NCBI GenBank assembly: GCA_964518335.1
Contig: CAZFDT010000024.1
Location: 1-64,000 of the forward strand
Source of the DNA: CAZFDT01 sp964518335
GTDB lineage: Bacteria > Planctomycetota > Phycisphaerae > Phycisphaerales > Phycisphaeraceae
Reading direction: 5' to 3'
DNA length: 64,000 bases
The translations under genes were made by a program, and so were the position numbers. The stretch's first letter is position 1. The number at the start of each line of letters is the position of its first letter. The notes below the pieces were generated by a model that saw only the letters and a program-made list of their open reading frames with translations, was not told the DNA's origin and made no database searches. Positions 16,713-26,450 of this stretch are shown here, in pieces.

Positions 16713-18116
16713 ATGACACAGACACAGCAGATGAACGACACGCAGACGGCCAAGGCCCCCGCGGCGGGCGCGGGCAACCGACTCGCCGACCACCTGGGCC
16801 TGCACGGCGGCGAGGCCGTCGCCATCGTCGGCCTGCAGTGGGGCGACGAAGGTAAGGGCAAGGTCGTCGATCTGCTCACACCCGATTTCGACCTGGTCGT
16901 CCGCTACAACGGCGGCGCTAACGCCGGCCACAGCGTCCAGGTCGGCGACCAGCGCTACGCCCTGCACCTGATCCCCTCGGGCATCCTCTTTCCCGACAAA
17001 CTCAACGTCCTGGGTAACGGCGTCGTCGTCGATCCGGCCGTGCTCCTGTCGGAAATCGACGACCTGCGCACGCGCGGCATCGCCATCGAAGCCAACCTGC
17101 GCATCAGCGACCGCGCCCACGTCGTCCTGCCCTACCACAAGCTGCAGGACCACCTCATGGACCGCGCCCTGGGCCAGGCCCGCGGCGACGCCAGCAAGAT
17201 CGGCACGACCGGCCGCGGCATCGGGCCCTGCTACGCCGACAAGGCCCTGCGCTCCACCGCCGTCCGCGTCGGCGACCTGCTCGATCCCGACGCCCTGCGC
17301 TACAAGCTCAAGCACATCGTCTTCGTCAAGAACAAGATGCTCGCTGCACTGGCCCAGGGCTGCGGCGAGCCGTTCGGCCAGTTTAATGCCGACCAGCTCG
17401 CCGACGAGTTCGCCGACTACGGTCGCAAGCTCGCCCAGCACATCTGCGACACCACCGCACTGCTCCACGACGCCCTGGGTCAACAGCAGCGCATCCTCTT
17501 CGAAGGCGCCAACGCCACGCTCCTGGACATCGACCACGGCACATACCCGTTCGTCACCAGCAGCAACTGCTCGTCGCTGGGCGTGGGCACCGGCGCGGGC
17601 GTGCCGGCGTCGAAGCTCGCCCATGTCCTGGGCATCGTCAAGGCCTACAGCACCCGCGTCGGCGGCGGCCCCATGCCCACCGAACTCCTCGACGACACCG
17701 GCCAACGCATCCGTGACATCGGACGCGAGTATGGCACGACCACCGGGCGGCCACGACGTTGCGGCTGGCTCGACCTCGTCGCCGTCAAATACTCCGCCAC
17801 CGTCAGCGGCGCCACCGGCATCGCCCTCATGCTCCTGGACGTGCTCACCGGGTTCGACAAGCTCCAGATCTGCACCGGCTACGTCCTCGACGGCAAGAAG
17901 CTCGACCACTTCCCCGCAGACCCCAACGCCCTGGCCCGCGTCGAACTGCTCTACGAAGTCCTCCCCGGCTGGTCCGAGCCCATCGCCGACTGCCGCTCGC
18001 TTGCCGACCTGCCCGAAAACGCCCGCAACTACGTCCGCTTCATCGAGAACCACGTGGGCGTGCCGATCGTCATGATGAGTGTCGGCCCGAGGCGCGATCA
18101 GGTCGTGCTGCGCTGA
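16713..18116 (+). CDS. purA: Adenylosuccinate synthetase
   Basis: Catalyses GTP-dependent joining of aspartate to IMP, the first step from IMP to AMP. The 467-residue protein carries the glycine-rich loop LQWGDEGKGKVVDLL (about residues 43-57) with the catalytic Asp, the NGGANAGHSV segment, a GTTGRGIGPCYADK region, VGGGPMPTEL and TGRPRRCGWLD. The N-terminal extension of about 35 residues before the core is longer than in E. coli and polar. GAGGGA precedes the ATG; another in-frame ATG lies 18 bases further on. TACAAT near 16670 is a plausible -10 box. Confidence 0.95.
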   Translation: MTQTQQMNDTQTAKAPAAGAGNRLADHLGLHGGEAVAIVGLQWGDEGKGKVVDLLTPDFDLVVRYNGGANAGHSVQVGDQRYALHLIPSGILFPDKLNVLGNGVVVDPAVLLSEIDDLRTRGIAIEANLRISDRAHVVLPYHKLQDHLMDRALGQARGDASKIGTTGRGIGPCYADKALRSTAVRVGDLLDPDALRYKLKHIVFVKNKMLAALAQGCGEPFGQFNADQLADEFADYGRKLAQHICDTTALLHDALGQQQRILFEGANATLLDIDHGTYPFVTSSNCSSLGVGTGAGVPASKLAHVLGIVKAYSTRVGGGPMPTELLDDTGQRIRDIGREYGTTTGRPRRCGWLDLVAVKYSATVSGATGIALMLLDVLTGFDKLQICTGYVLDGKKLDHFPADPNALARVELLYEVLPGWSEPIADCRSLADLPENARNYVRFIENHVGVPIVMMSVGPRRDQVVLR

Positions 18117-18153
18117 TGGACGACGCCCGATGGATGATGTGAAGAGAAAAGAC

Positions 18154-18948
18154 ATGGGCGACATCGGACATCAGACATCAGACATCAGACATGATCGCGC
18201 GGAACAGACTGCCGCATCGCTCGCTGCCCTTGGCCTGCCGCGCGAGGCGCTGCCGCGCCACATCGCGGTCATCATGGACGGCAACGGCCGCTGGGCGCGG
18301 CGGCAGGGCAAGCCCCGCATGTACGGGCACGAGCAGGGCGCCAAGGCCGTCCGCGCCATCGTCACCGAGTGCGCCCGCCTCGAACTGGAGGTGCTCACGC
18401 TCTACAGCTTCTCGATGGAGAACTGGAAGCGGCCCGCCGAGGAAGTCGAGTTCCTCATGCACCTGTACGTCGAGTACCTCATCGCCGAGCGGGCGGAGAT
18501 GATGGACAACAACATCCGCTTCGTGCAGATCGGTCGGCGCGAGGGCCTGCCCGGCCCGGTGCTCGACGAGCTGGACCGCACGACCGAAGAGACCCGCGGC
18601 AACACCGGCCTGACGCTGGCGCTGGCGATCAACTACGGCAGCCGCGCCGAGATCACCGACGCCGTCACCGCCATCGCCCACAAGGTCCGCGACGGTCAAC
18701 TGCAGCCCACCGATATCACCGAGCAGACCATCGCCGACCACCTCTACACCGCCGGCCTGCCTGACCCGGACCTGCTCATCCGCACCGCCAGCGAAATGCG
18801 CATCAGCAACTATCTGCTGTGGCAGATCAGCTACGCCGAGCTTTACGTCAGCGATGTCTGCTGGCCGGACTTCAGTGTCGAGCACCTGCGCGACGCCTTG
18901 CGCGAATACGCACGCCGCACGCGCCGATTCGGCGCCGTCGTCGAGTAG
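18154..18948 (+). CDS. uppS: Isoprenyl transferase (undecaprenyl diphosphate synthase family)
   Basis: A cis-prenyltransferase that makes the C55 lipid carrier for cell-wall synthesis. The core begins PRHIAVIMDGNGRWARRQG with the catalytic Asp in MDGNGRW, followed by YSFSMENWKRP and RTASEMRISNYLLWQISYAELY with the C-terminal diphosphate-binding residues. Length from the chosen ATG is 264 residues. An in-frame ATG at 18130 is an alternative; I prefer 18154 because GAGAAAAG lies just before it. The first 15 codons cross a 7-bp tandem repeat, so the true N-terminus is uncertain. It follows purA by 37 bp. Confidence 0.92.
   Translation: MGDIGHQTSDIRHDRAEQTAASLAALGLPREALPRHIAVIMDGNGRWARRQGKPRMYGHEQGAKAVRAIVTECARLELEVLTLYSFSMENWKRPAEEVEFLMHLYVEYLIAERAEMMDNNIRFVQIGRREGLPGPVLDELDRTTEETRGNTGLTLALAINYGSRAEITDAVTAIAHKVRDGQLQPTDITEQTIADHLYTAGLPDPDLLIRTASEMRISNYLLWQISYAELYVSDVCWPDFSVEHLRDALREYARRTRRFGAVVE
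18160..18194. repeat. Heptanucleotide tandem repeat at the uppS 5' end
   Basis: Five consecutive 7-bp units: GACATCG, three perfect GACATCA copies, then GACATGA. Since seven is not a multiple of three, gain or loss of one unit would shift the frame between the ATG at 18154 and the conserved uppS body. The last unit creates an ATG at 18191 that is out of frame at present. Confidence 0.75.
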
Positions 18949-18953
18949 TCGCC

Positions 18954-19952
18954 TCAACCCGCGACGGCTGGATCGGGCCGATACGCCACTGTCACCACCT
19001 GCCCCGTCGCCGCCGAGTCGCGGATCGCCTCGTAGAGCACCATGGTTTTGTAGCTCTCGTAGATGTCGCTGCGGGTGCGCGGGTCGCCCTGCTTCAGCGC
19101 CGCGACGAAGGCGACGAGTTCGGCCAGATGGCCGGTGTCGTTCCCGCTGTCACCGCCGCTGGTGAAAGTGGACGGCTCGCGCCATTCGCAGCACTTGCGG
19201 TCCTGCGTGATGCGCCACGACGACGAGTTGTGGACCGTCATGAAATGCCCGCCGCGCACGGTGATCTCGACCTCCTCGGTGGGGATGCGGAAGTCGCGGC
19301 CATCGCTGAAAGTGAACGTGCCCACCGCGCCGTTGGCAAAGCGCACGCTCACGGCGTAGCCGCTCTGCTCGCGGGCGAAGGCGAACACCTGCTGCGCATC
19401 GCCGAAGAGATAGCCCGCCAGATCGATGGCGTGGACGCAGAAATCAAACAGCAGCGTGCGTTCGAGCCGGGCGTTGTTGTACGCCCCCGAGCAGTAGTCG
19501 ATCGACAGGGTGAGCCAGTCGGCGGGCGGGTACTGGGCCAGCCATTGAGCGGCGCGGGTGTAGGCGGCGTTGTAGCGTTTCTTGAAGGCGGTCATGCACA
19601 GGCGGTCGGCGCGGCGCGCTGCAGTGACCACGTCGTAGGCGTCGGCGGCGCTGATGGCGGGAGGCTTTTCCGTATAGACGGGATAGCCCATGGCCAGCAC
19701 CTGCCGCGCCAGCTCGGCGTGGGCGCGGGGGCCGACGCACACGATCACGCCGTCGGGCTTCTGCACGTCGAGCATCGCGGCCAGATCGGTATAGACCTGG
19801 CCGCCATAGAGCGCGGCGTTGCGTGCGGCTTTGGCCTCGTCGAGGTCGCACACGCCCACGAGCCGGGCGCCGGCGGCGCCAAGGTACGGATAAATCCGCG
19901 CCGACGACAGGTTGCCTGCTCCGACCATGCACACGCGGGGGAAATCGCTCAT
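18954..19952 (-). CDS. Gfo/Idh/MocA family oxidoreductase
   Basis: A 332-residue NAD(P)-dependent oxidoreductase of sugars or inositols. The Rossmann start VCMVGAGNLSSARIYPYL (about residues 7-24) differs slightly from GxGxxG. YTEKPPAISAADAYDVV (about 92-108) contains the EKP motif whose Lys aids catalysis. The C-terminal half is the alpha/beta substrate domain. It is separated by six bases from a TIM-barrel isomerase gene upstream on the same strand, which overlaps a GH116-like glycosidase gene, so it belongs to a sugar-degradation operon. The exact sugar is unknown. It is convergent with uppS, five bases apart. Confidence 0.88.
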   Translation of the reverse strand: MSDFPRVCMVGAGNLSSARIYPYLGAAGARLVGVCDLDEAKAARNAALYGGQVYTDLAAMLDVQKPDGVIVCVGPRAHAELARQVLAMGYPVYTEKPPAISAADAYDVVTAARRADRLCMTAFKKRYNAAYTRAAQWLAQYPPADWLTLSIDYCSGAYNNARLERTLLFDFCVHAIDLAGYLFGDAQQVFAFAREQSGYAVSVRFANGAVGTFTFSDGRDFRIPTEEVEITVRGGHFMTVHNSSSWRITQDRKCCEWREPSTFTSGGDSGNDTGHLAELVAFVAALKQGDPRTRSDIYESYKTMVLYEAIRDSAATGQVVTVAYRPDPAVAG

Positions 19953-19958
19953 GTTGGC

Positions 19959-20738
19959 TCACGCCTCGGCGCCGCAGCGGCGCAGGTGCTCGATCGCCGC
20001 CGCCAGCTCGCGCAGCGTGCGGTCGGGATCGGTCTGACGGGTGTCGAGTTCGAGTTCGACGACGATGTGGCCGGCGTAAGCGTCGCGCCGCAGTTGCCTC
20101 AGCAAGCCGGCGAAGTCCACCTCGCCCGTGCCGTAGGGCACGCTCTGGCCGTCGCGGATGTCGTTGACGTGGACCAGGGCGATGCTGGGACCCAGCAGGT
20201 CGTACCCCTGACGCCAATCGACGCCGATGCGGGCGAAGTGGCCCACCTCCAGCAGCGCCTTCATCCGGCGGTCGCCGATGCCGTCGATCACTTCGCCAAA
20301 GTCGTCGAGCGTGGTGATCGGCGTGCCCTTGTGATTCTGCAGCACGGGGGTGACGGCGATGCCCGCGTCATCGATGGCGTCGAGGAACCGGCGACCGGCG
20401 TCGATATAGGTCGGGCGGTCCTCGGCCTTGAAGAGCACCACGCCCGCGCCCAGCGCCGCGGCGAAGCGCGCCGCCGCGACGGCGTCGGCGAGCGTGGCGT
20501 CGGGCGCGTCCTTTTTCACCACGGGCAAGTGCAGCGACGTGTACGCCATGCCCAGCGGCCGGGCCACGTCCAGGTACTGCTGCGCCGGCCTGCGCCAGTC
20601 CATATGCGACTGGCACCAGTGCGTGAACGCCTCGAAGCGCGAAAAGCCCAGCCGGCGGTACGCCTCCAGCAGGGGTGCAAGCTCCCACTGGGGAATGCAG
20701 GCGGGGCTGCTGACGAGTCGGTCGATGAGGTCAGGCAT
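19959..20738 (-). CDS. Sugar phosphate isomerase/epimerase-like TIM barrel
   Basis: A 259-residue protein of the xylose isomerase-like TIM-barrel superfamily (AP_endonuc_2 fold). Visible pieces are FSRFEAFTHW near residue 33, a MAYTSLHLPV strand, TPVLQNHKG, ALLEVGHFARIG, LVHVNDI and HIVVELELD, consistent with metal-binding His, Asp and Glu residues at strand ends. The start at 20738 overlaps the upstream glycosidase stop by eight bases, so it is translationally coupled. Likely role: isomerising or epimerising a sugar released by the glycosidase, with the oxidoreductase downstream. Substrate unknown. Confidence 0.82.
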   Translation of the reverse strand: MPDLIDRLVSSPACIPQWELAPLLEAYRRLGFSRFEAFTHWCQSHMDWRRPAQQYLDVARPLGMAYTSLHLPVVKKDAPDATLADAVAAARFAAALGAGVVLFKAEDRPTYIDAGRRFLDAIDDAGIAVTPVLQNHKGTPITTLDDFGEVIDGIGDRRMKALLEVGHFARIGVDWRQGYDLLGPSIALVHVNDIRDGQSVPYGTGEVDFAGLLRQLRRDAYAGHIVVELELDTRQTDPDRTLRELAAAIEHLRRCGAEA

Positions 20739-23214
20739 GGTCGAGGCCGGATCGGACGATCCGCTCGACGGCGATGTTACCGTGTCGCACGTCCACTCGC
20801 ACGTCGTCGTCGCCGACATGGACGACGGCGAAGCCCGAGTCGGTGCAGAGGAACGAGCGGAAAGGCGCGGTGATGGCGGGGGCGACGTGGAGGGTGCGCT
20901 CGACGGCGTCGTAGCGGATGCCGGTGAGTCCCTGCAGCAAGGCGTAGGACGCCAGGGCGCGGGCGTACCAGTGGCCGCACTCGATCTCGTCGAAGGGGTT
21001 GCGAGTTGCGCCGTCGTAGCGCCGGCGTGTGGCACGGACGATGGTCAGGCCCTCTTCGACGCGGCCGAGGCGCATCAGGTGCGACGCAACCTGGTACTCG
21101 ATGCCGGTCCACACCTCGTCGGCATAGACGAAGGGCAGGGCCAGCTTGTCGCCTCGGGGCCAGGAGCACAGGAGCAGGCCGGCCTCGTCGCCCATGGCGT
21201 AGGTCGGGCGCTGCACGTTGGCGTGATCGTGGAGCGAGGTGCGGAAGTTGTGGCGGAACACGGCGTCGAGGTGCGCCGCAGTAATCCCGGCGTCGAGGAC
21301 CGGCGGCAGGCCGGCGACCGCGGCGAACCACTCGCCGATGACGCCGTCGGAAAGGCAGCCGTCGCCGTACTGATACTTGGGGCCTTCCTGCTCGAAGAGG
21401 GCGCGGGCCTCGGGCGTGTCGCCGACGACGTTGTCGCCGCGCTCGATGCGCTGGATAAGGTACTCGCCGTTGAACAGCTCGGCGGCGACACGGGCCTTGC
21501 CTCGTCGCAGCAGGTCGGGCCAGAGCGGATCGACATCGCCCATCGCCTGGCCCATGGCCACTGCAGCGGCAAGAGCAGCGAGGTAGCAGGAGCCGGTCAT
21601 GCCGTTGGGCCCGTGGAACTCGATGTCGTAGGTGTTGTGCTGGGGGCGGGTGGGCAGACCGGTGTGGTCGGGGTCCCACTGGGCGATGGCGAAAGCCAGG
21701 CTTTCCTTGATGTGGGGCCACAGTCGTTTGAGCCAGGCGTGGTCGCCGGCGATGCGCCAGTCACGGTAGGCCTTGATGATGCCCCCGAGCTGCCCGTCTG
21801 CGGCAGCGTGGCCCGTGTGGCTGGGCTGCTGGATAGGCAAAGAGACGCGGAAGCTCTGGTGGCCCGCCCCCGGAAGTTCCCCCGCCCCCGCCCCCGGGGT
21901 GTCGCCCTCATGAGTCTGGGCGACCTCGAACTCGGTTTCGCGCAGCGAGCGTTCGAGTGAAGGGAACAGGTGCGGCAGGGCCTGGGCGTAGTTCCACACG
22001 TGCGTGCAGGAGCCGTGGCAGCAGCCGCAGCTATCGAAGCAGCCCTCCCACGCCCACAACCGCCCGTCGTGCTGGCGAAGGACCGTCGGGGACTTGAGGA
22101 TGGCCAGGTTGCAGGCCACGGCTTCGACGACTTCCGGGGGGAGCGTGGTGTCGAAAAAGGCGTCAGCGAACGCCAGTGACCGGCGGCGCAGATCGTCGTA
22201 GCGATCGCGCCAGTGGGCAGCGATATCGTCGAGCGAGGCGAAACGTGCGGCGTACCACGGACGATAGCGCGCCTCGGCGGGCAGGTCCGGCGTGGCGTTG
22301 GGGTCGCACGCGATGGACGACAGTGGCACGTGCCACGCCAGTCGAAGGCGAATGGTGCGCGACGCCCCGGCGGGCAACTGCATCGGCACGTACAGGCTGG
22401 CGCCGGGCGAAGGTTTGCCCTGGTCATGCGGGCCGCGCTCGATCGGCTCACCCCGCATCACGTCGCGCCACACCATCGTCTGCGAATCGAACCACCCGCC
22501 GCGGAACCAGCCAAGGTCCACTGCAACACGCTCAGCGTCGCACTCGACGGCGAAGCTCCCCGCCGCCCACGGCGCGTCGGCGAACCCTGCCGCGTCCATG
22601 CGAAAGCCCTGGGGCATCCGCCCCACCGTCGGCGGGGTGAAGTCGTCGCGGCGAAACTCACGGTGCCGCGGGTCGTTGTGCGTCAGGTTGCGGCAGTGGA
22701 AGCTGAACACCGCGTCGATCGCCTCGTCGCCGGTGTTGGTCAGGGTGTATTCGACGGCGGCGACGGGCAGGGACGAGTCGTCGGCGTCGGGCGGCGTGAA
22801 AGGACTCCAGCCAGTGACGGTGGCGCGGATAGGCCAGGCGGGTTCGGTGAGGGTGGCGGTGCCGAAGGGGAAACGCTGGTCGAAGGAGGCCTTGGCGAAA
22901 CGGGGCAGGCCGTAGGTGCGACCGCGGCCGCCGGTGCCCGAGTCGTCGTGAAAGGGTCCCCAGGGGTGGAGGACTTTCCAGTTGGGGACGGGGCCTTCGA
23001 GGAGGCGTGCGTGTCGGGCGTGGTGGTCGCCACGGATGCACAGGGCGGCGTAGGCGTAGGGTTCGTGGAAGAGTTCGGGCCGGTGGTGGATGGAGACCTG
23101 CCCGAGCTTGCCGGAGCCTTCGAGGCTGATCATGCCGGCGCCGATGCCGCCCATGGGCATGGCGACACGGTCGAGGTGCGAATCGGTCCAAGGGGAGTTG
23201 AAGGCGCGGGGCAT
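20731..23214 (-). CDS. GH116-like glucosylceramidase/DUF608 glycosidase
   Basis: An 827-residue protein of the GH116 type (non-lysosomal glucosylceramidase-like). The N-terminal domain begins after VAMPMGGIGAGMISLEGSG, and the C-terminal (alpha/alpha)6 catalytic domain includes WAWEGCFDSCGCCHGSCTHVWNYAQA, YDIEFHGPNGMTGS and GCLSDGVIGEWFA with the expected acidic residues. A Gly/Pro-rich loop near residue 440-455 coincides with two CCCCCGG words at 21867-21896. The start at 23214 (MPRAFNSPW) was preferred over an upstream ATG for better domain alignment. No signal peptide, so it is probably cytoplasmic. Divergent from the ABC importer genes. Confidence 0.85.
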   Translation of the reverse strand: MPRAFNSPWTDSHLDRVAMPMGGIGAGMISLEGSGKLGQVSIHHRPELFHEPYAYAALCIRGDHHARHARLLEGPVPNWKVLHPWGPFHDDSGTGGRGRTYGLPRFAKASFDQRFPFGTATLTEPAWPIRATVTGWSPFTPPDADDSSLPVAAVEYTLTNTGDEAIDAVFSFHCRNLTHNDPRHREFRRDDFTPPTVGRMPQGFRMDAAGFADAPWAAGSFAVECDAERVAVDLGWFRGGWFDSQTMVWRDVMRGEPIERGPHDQGKPSPGASLYVPMQLPAGASRTIRLRLAWHVPLSSIACDPNATPDLPAEARYRPWYAARFASLDDIAAHWRDRYDDLRRRSLAFADAFFDTTLPPEVVEAVACNLAILKSPTVLRQHDGRLWAWEGCFDSCGCCHGSCTHVWNYAQALPHLFPSLERSLRETEFEVAQTHEGDTPGAGAGELPGAGHQSFRVSLPIQQPSHTGHAAADGQLGGIIKAYRDWRIAGDHAWLKRLWPHIKESLAFAIAQWDPDHTGLPTRPQHNTYDIEFHGPNGMTGSCYLAALAAAVAMGQAMGDVDPLWPDLLRRGKARVAAELFNGEYLIQRIERGDNVVGDTPEARALFEQEGPKYQYGDGCLSDGVIGEWFAAVAGLPPVLDAGITAAHLDAVFRHNFRTSLHDHANVQRPTYAMGDEAGLLLCSWPRGDKLALPFVYADEVWTGIEYQVASHLMRLGRVEEGLTIVRATRRRYDGATRNPFDEIECGHWYARALASYALLQGLTGIRYDAVERTLHVAPAITAPFRSFLCTDSGFAVVHVGDDDVRVDVRHGNIAVERIVRSGLDHA

Positions 23215-23309
23215 GGCGAGGTATCCCAAGATTGAGCAAGAGTTGCACACTACCTGTCTCTGGCGTAGGCTGCAACCGAACGTGGTTTGACGTAAGATCG
23301 ACCGCTCCG

Positions 23310-24956
23310 ATGAAGGTGCTTTTCGCCATTCTCACCGGGCTGCTGGGGATCGCCTCGATGGCGACCTGGTGGGCTTATCCCACGCCGCCGACGGACGTGC
23401 CGGTGCTTTACTGGGTGACGGATCTGAATCCGGCGCGGGTCGAGCAGATTCGCATTTTCATGGACTGGCAGATCAAGAACGGCCACCACACGACGGAGAC
23501 GATCGGCACCCTGGAGGAGCTGGCGTCGTTCCGCCAGCGACGGTTCGCCCCGGCCGTGCGCGACACGATCGTCCGCGCCAACCCCGCGGCGGCGGCGATC
23601 TGGGACGAACGCAAGACCGCGCTGGTGCTGTCGTTGACCGTGCACATTCCCAAGCTGGAAATGCGCACCGACGCGGCCAACAGCGACGTGTCGAAGAAGA
23701 TCATCCAGGGCGTCACGGGCATCGGCGGCGATGTCATGGACCTGGGCAGCGGCTCGATGGTGCGGCAGTTCCAGGAGATGGGTCTACTGGAGGACGTCAC
23801 GGACACGGCCGCGGCGATGGGCTTCGGGCTCGACCGCACGTGGCCGGCACTGACGCCGGAGCTGTCGCTGGTCAACGCCGACGGCGAGCGTCGACAGTAC
23901 GCGTTTCCGTGCAACGTCAACGCGTCGCTGCTGTGGTTCAACAAGGAGACGTTCGAGCGCTACGGCCAGCCGCTGCCGCCGGCGCAGTGGACCATCGCCG
24001 AGTTCGAGGCTCGGGGCAAGGCGTTCGTGGCGGCGGCCAACCCGCCGGGGCAGCGCAACACGGTGTTCTTCGCCGATGGCATTCCGCTGGATGTGCTGCA
24101 CCGCAGCAAGGGCCTGTCGCAGTTCAACGAGACGCTGACGCGCTGCACGATCGACGATCCGCGCTGGGCCGAGTCGATGCGGCTGATCCACAAGTGGACC
24201 TACGCCGACCGGCTGCTGCCGACGCAGGCCGACCGCGCCTCGTTCGCCACCGACTCGGGCTACGGCGGGGCGACGGCCCAACTGTTCTTCCGCGGCAACT
24301 TCGCCATGATGCACACGGGGCGATACCTGCTGATCCAGTTCCGCAAGTTCGGCACGATGTCGCTGGGCGTGGCGGGTCTACCGTACGACTCGTTCCCCAA
24401 CGCCGTGGTCGTCACGCGCTGTGCGGGGATCTACTACGGCGGGCCGAACAAGGAGTTGGCGGCCCTGTTCACGACGTTCCTGGCCAGCGAAGACTACAAC
24501 ATGCAGATCGTGCGCGACGCCGACGCGCTGCCGCCCGATCCGAAATACACCCTCACCGAGGCGTACCTGCGTCCGCCGGACTTTCCCAACGAGTGGGGCT
24601 CGCACGAGGTGTTCGCCGAGGCCGTGCGCACCATCGCCATCGCGCCCGACCACAGCCCGTTCGTGCAGTCGTCGATCGTCAACCGTCACCTCAATGACGC
24701 CCAGGGCGCGGTGATGAACGACCGGCTCAGCGCCGAGGAGGCCGCAGCCCAGGCCGTCACCCGCATCCACAAGGAGATCGATTACACCCTCGCCGAGCGC
24801 CCCGAGCTGGCGGCGCAGTACGAGCAGCGCGTGCGGGATCAGCAGACGATCGACGCCCTGCGCGCCGCGGGCAAGCCGGTGCCGGCGTCGCTGATCCACA
24901 ACACGTTCTATCGCCGCTACTACCAGCAGATGGGCTGGCTCGAGGAGGATCGCTGA
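23310..24956 (+). CDS. Sugar ABC transporter substrate-binding protein
   Basis: A 548-residue family-1 extracellular solute-binding protein for an oligosaccharide importer. The N-terminus is an uncleaved-looking signal anchor (about residues 3-22, LFAILTGLLGIASMATWWAY) with no lipobox Cys. The SBP_bac_1 fold is visible in PVLYWVTDLN, YAFPCNVNASLLWFNKETFERYG, GNFAMMHTGRYLL and later hinge elements. It is about 100 residues longer than usual at the C-terminus, with a charged helical tail (PELAAQYEQRVRDQQTIDAL). The two permease genes follow immediately. TAAGAT (23293-23298) is a possible -10 box. Confidence 0.87.
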   Translation: MKVLFAILTGLLGIASMATWWAYPTPPTDVPVLYWVTDLNPARVEQIRIFMDWQIKNGHHTTETIGTLEELASFRQRRFAPAVRDTIVRANPAAAAIWDERKTALVLSLTVHIPKLEMRTDAANSDVSKKIIQGVTGIGGDVMDLGSGSMVRQFQEMGLLEDVTDTAAAMGFGLDRTWPALTPELSLVNADGERRQYAFPCNVNASLLWFNKETFERYGQPLPPAQWTIAEFEARGKAFVAAANPPGQRNTVFFADGIPLDVLHRSKGLSQFNETLTRCTIDDPRWAESMRLIHKWTYADRLLPTQADRASFATDSGYGGATAQLFFRGNFAMMHTGRYLLIQFRKFGTMSLGVAGLPYDSFPNAVVVTRCAGIYYGGPNKELAALFTTFLASEDYNMQIVRDADALPPDPKYTLTEAYLRPPDFPNEWGSHEVFAEAVRTIAIAPDHSPFVQSSIVNRHLNDAQGAVMNDRLSAEEAAAQAVTRIHKEIDYTLAERPELAAQYEQRVRDQQTIDALRAAGKPVPASLIHNTFYRRYYQQMGWLEEDR

Positions 24957-24959
24957 CTC

Positions 24960-26450
24960 ATGGCCACCGCCTCCCGCTCCCGTCGCAACCTCGCTCTCGG
25001 GCTGGCGTTTCTCGCGCCCAACATCGTGGGTGTGCTCACGTTCACCGTGTTCCCCGTGCTGTTCGCGATCCTGCTGGCGCTGACCAACTGGGACCTGCGC
25101 TACCACAACATGTACAAGAGCGAGCCGTTGAAGTTTGTCGGCCTGCAGAACTTCATCCGACTCTTCACCGAAGCTGATTTCCTCCGCTTCCTGGGCAACA
25201 CGCTCTTCCTCATGATGACCATCCCCTTCGCCATCGGCGCGTCGCTGTTCTCGGCGATGATGCTGTCGAAGGACCCGCGCGGCGGCGGCGGGCGCGTCTA
25301 TGTCGCCATCCTCGCCACCGTCGGACTGGTCGTCGGCGTCGGCATGCTCGCCGCCATCGGCGCGGGCGCCACCGGCATGGCCATCCTCCTCACCGGCATC
25401 TTCAGCCTCGTCCTCATCGGCGGCAGCCTCGGCGGCAACACCATCTACCGCACCCTTTTCTACACCCCGCACTTCACTGCCGGCGTCGCCACCTTCCTCC
25501 TCTGGAAAAAACTCTACGACCCCTACAACGGCCCGATCAACAACGCCCTGGCCGGGCCTCTGGCCAGCCTCACCAACACCGTCAACGTCATCCCCGCGCC
25601 GCTGTTTACCGCCCTGGCGTGGGCCGGCCTGATCCTCATGCTCCTGCTGCTGCTGTGGTGCCTGCGCAAGCTGCGACTGATGTGGTCCGACGGCGAGGTG
25701 GGCACGGGCTCGGTCGTGTTGCCGCTGCTGCTACTGCTCATCCCGCCGGTGGTCGCAGTGGCGTGGGGACAACTGCAGCCGTTCGCCCGCATCATCGGCG
25801 CCGCCGCAGCGGCCGTGGTCGTGTGGCAGGCGGTGGTGTGGATCGTCCGCCCTCGCGAGTTCGGCTCCAGGGCGATGGTCGGCGCAGGGTCGGCGCTCAT
25901 GCTGGGCATGTTCATCATGGTCGCCCAGTTTGTGCTCATGGGCCTCAGCGCCGTGGCATACAACCTGCCCGACATGGCGGCGACCAAGGACGGGCTCACC
26001 CCCCCGCTGTGGATCGCCTCCGCCGCGTGGGCCAAGCCCTCGATCATGCTCATGGGCTTCTGGGGCGCCGTGGGGTCCAACAGCATGCTGCTTTATCTGG
26101 CGGCGCTGACCAACGTGCCCGGCGAGCTGTATGAGGCCGCCGATATCGACGGCGCGTCGCGCTTCCAGAAGTTCTGGCACGTCACCTGGCCTCAGCTCGC
26201 ACCCACCACGTTCTTCATCTTCGTCATGTCCGTCATCGGCGGCCTGCAGGGCGGCTTCGAAATGGCCCGCACCATGACCAACGGCGGACCCGACGGCGCC
26301 ACCACCACCCTGGCCTACTTCATCTACATCGAAGGGTTCCAGACCGGCCGGCTGTCGTTCTCCGCGGGCATCGCCTGGGCCTTGTTCGCCCTGGTGTTCC
26401 TCGTCACCATGTTCAACTGGAAGTTCGGCAACAAGTACGTCAATGACTAG
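24960..26450 (+). CDS. Sugar ABC transporter permease (MalF-type)
   Basis: A 496-residue inner-membrane permease. The conserved EAA loop is near the C-terminus (ELYEAADIDGASRFQKFWHVTWPQL, about residues 385-409), where an ATPase docks. The N-terminal TM1 (ALGLAFLAPNIVGVLTFTVFPVLF) and the binding-protein-dependent transport domain are typical, but the middle contains extra hydrophobic segments (about residues 100-160 and 215-325), making it larger than most two-permease-system subunits. It starts three bases after the binding-protein stop and overlaps the next permease by eight bases. No ATPase gene is in the operon, so a shared MsmK-type ATPase is implied. Confidence 0.88.
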   Translation: MATASRSRRNLALGLAFLAPNIVGVLTFTVFPVLFAILLALTNWDLRYHNMYKSEPLKFVGLQNFIRLFTEADFLRFLGNTLFLMMTIPFAIGASLFSAMMLSKDPRGGGGRVYVAILATVGLVVGVGMLAAIGAGATGMAILLTGIFSLVLIGGSLGGNTIYRTLFYTPHFTAGVATFLLWKKLYDPYNGPINNALAGPLASLTNTVNVIPAPLFTALAWAGLILMLLLLLWCLRKLRLMWSDGEVGTGSVVLPLLLLLIPPVVAVAWGQLQPFARIIGAAAAAVVVWQAVVWIVRPREFGSRAMVGAGSALMLGMFIMVAQFVLMGLSAVAYNLPDMAATKDGLTPPLWIASAAWAKPSIMLMGFWGAVGSNSMLLYLAALTNVPGELYEAADIDGASRFQKFWHVTWPQLAPTTFFIFVMSVIGGLQGGFEMARTMTNGGPDGATTTLAYFIYIEGFQTGRLSFSAGIAWALFALVFLVTMFNWKFGNKYVND

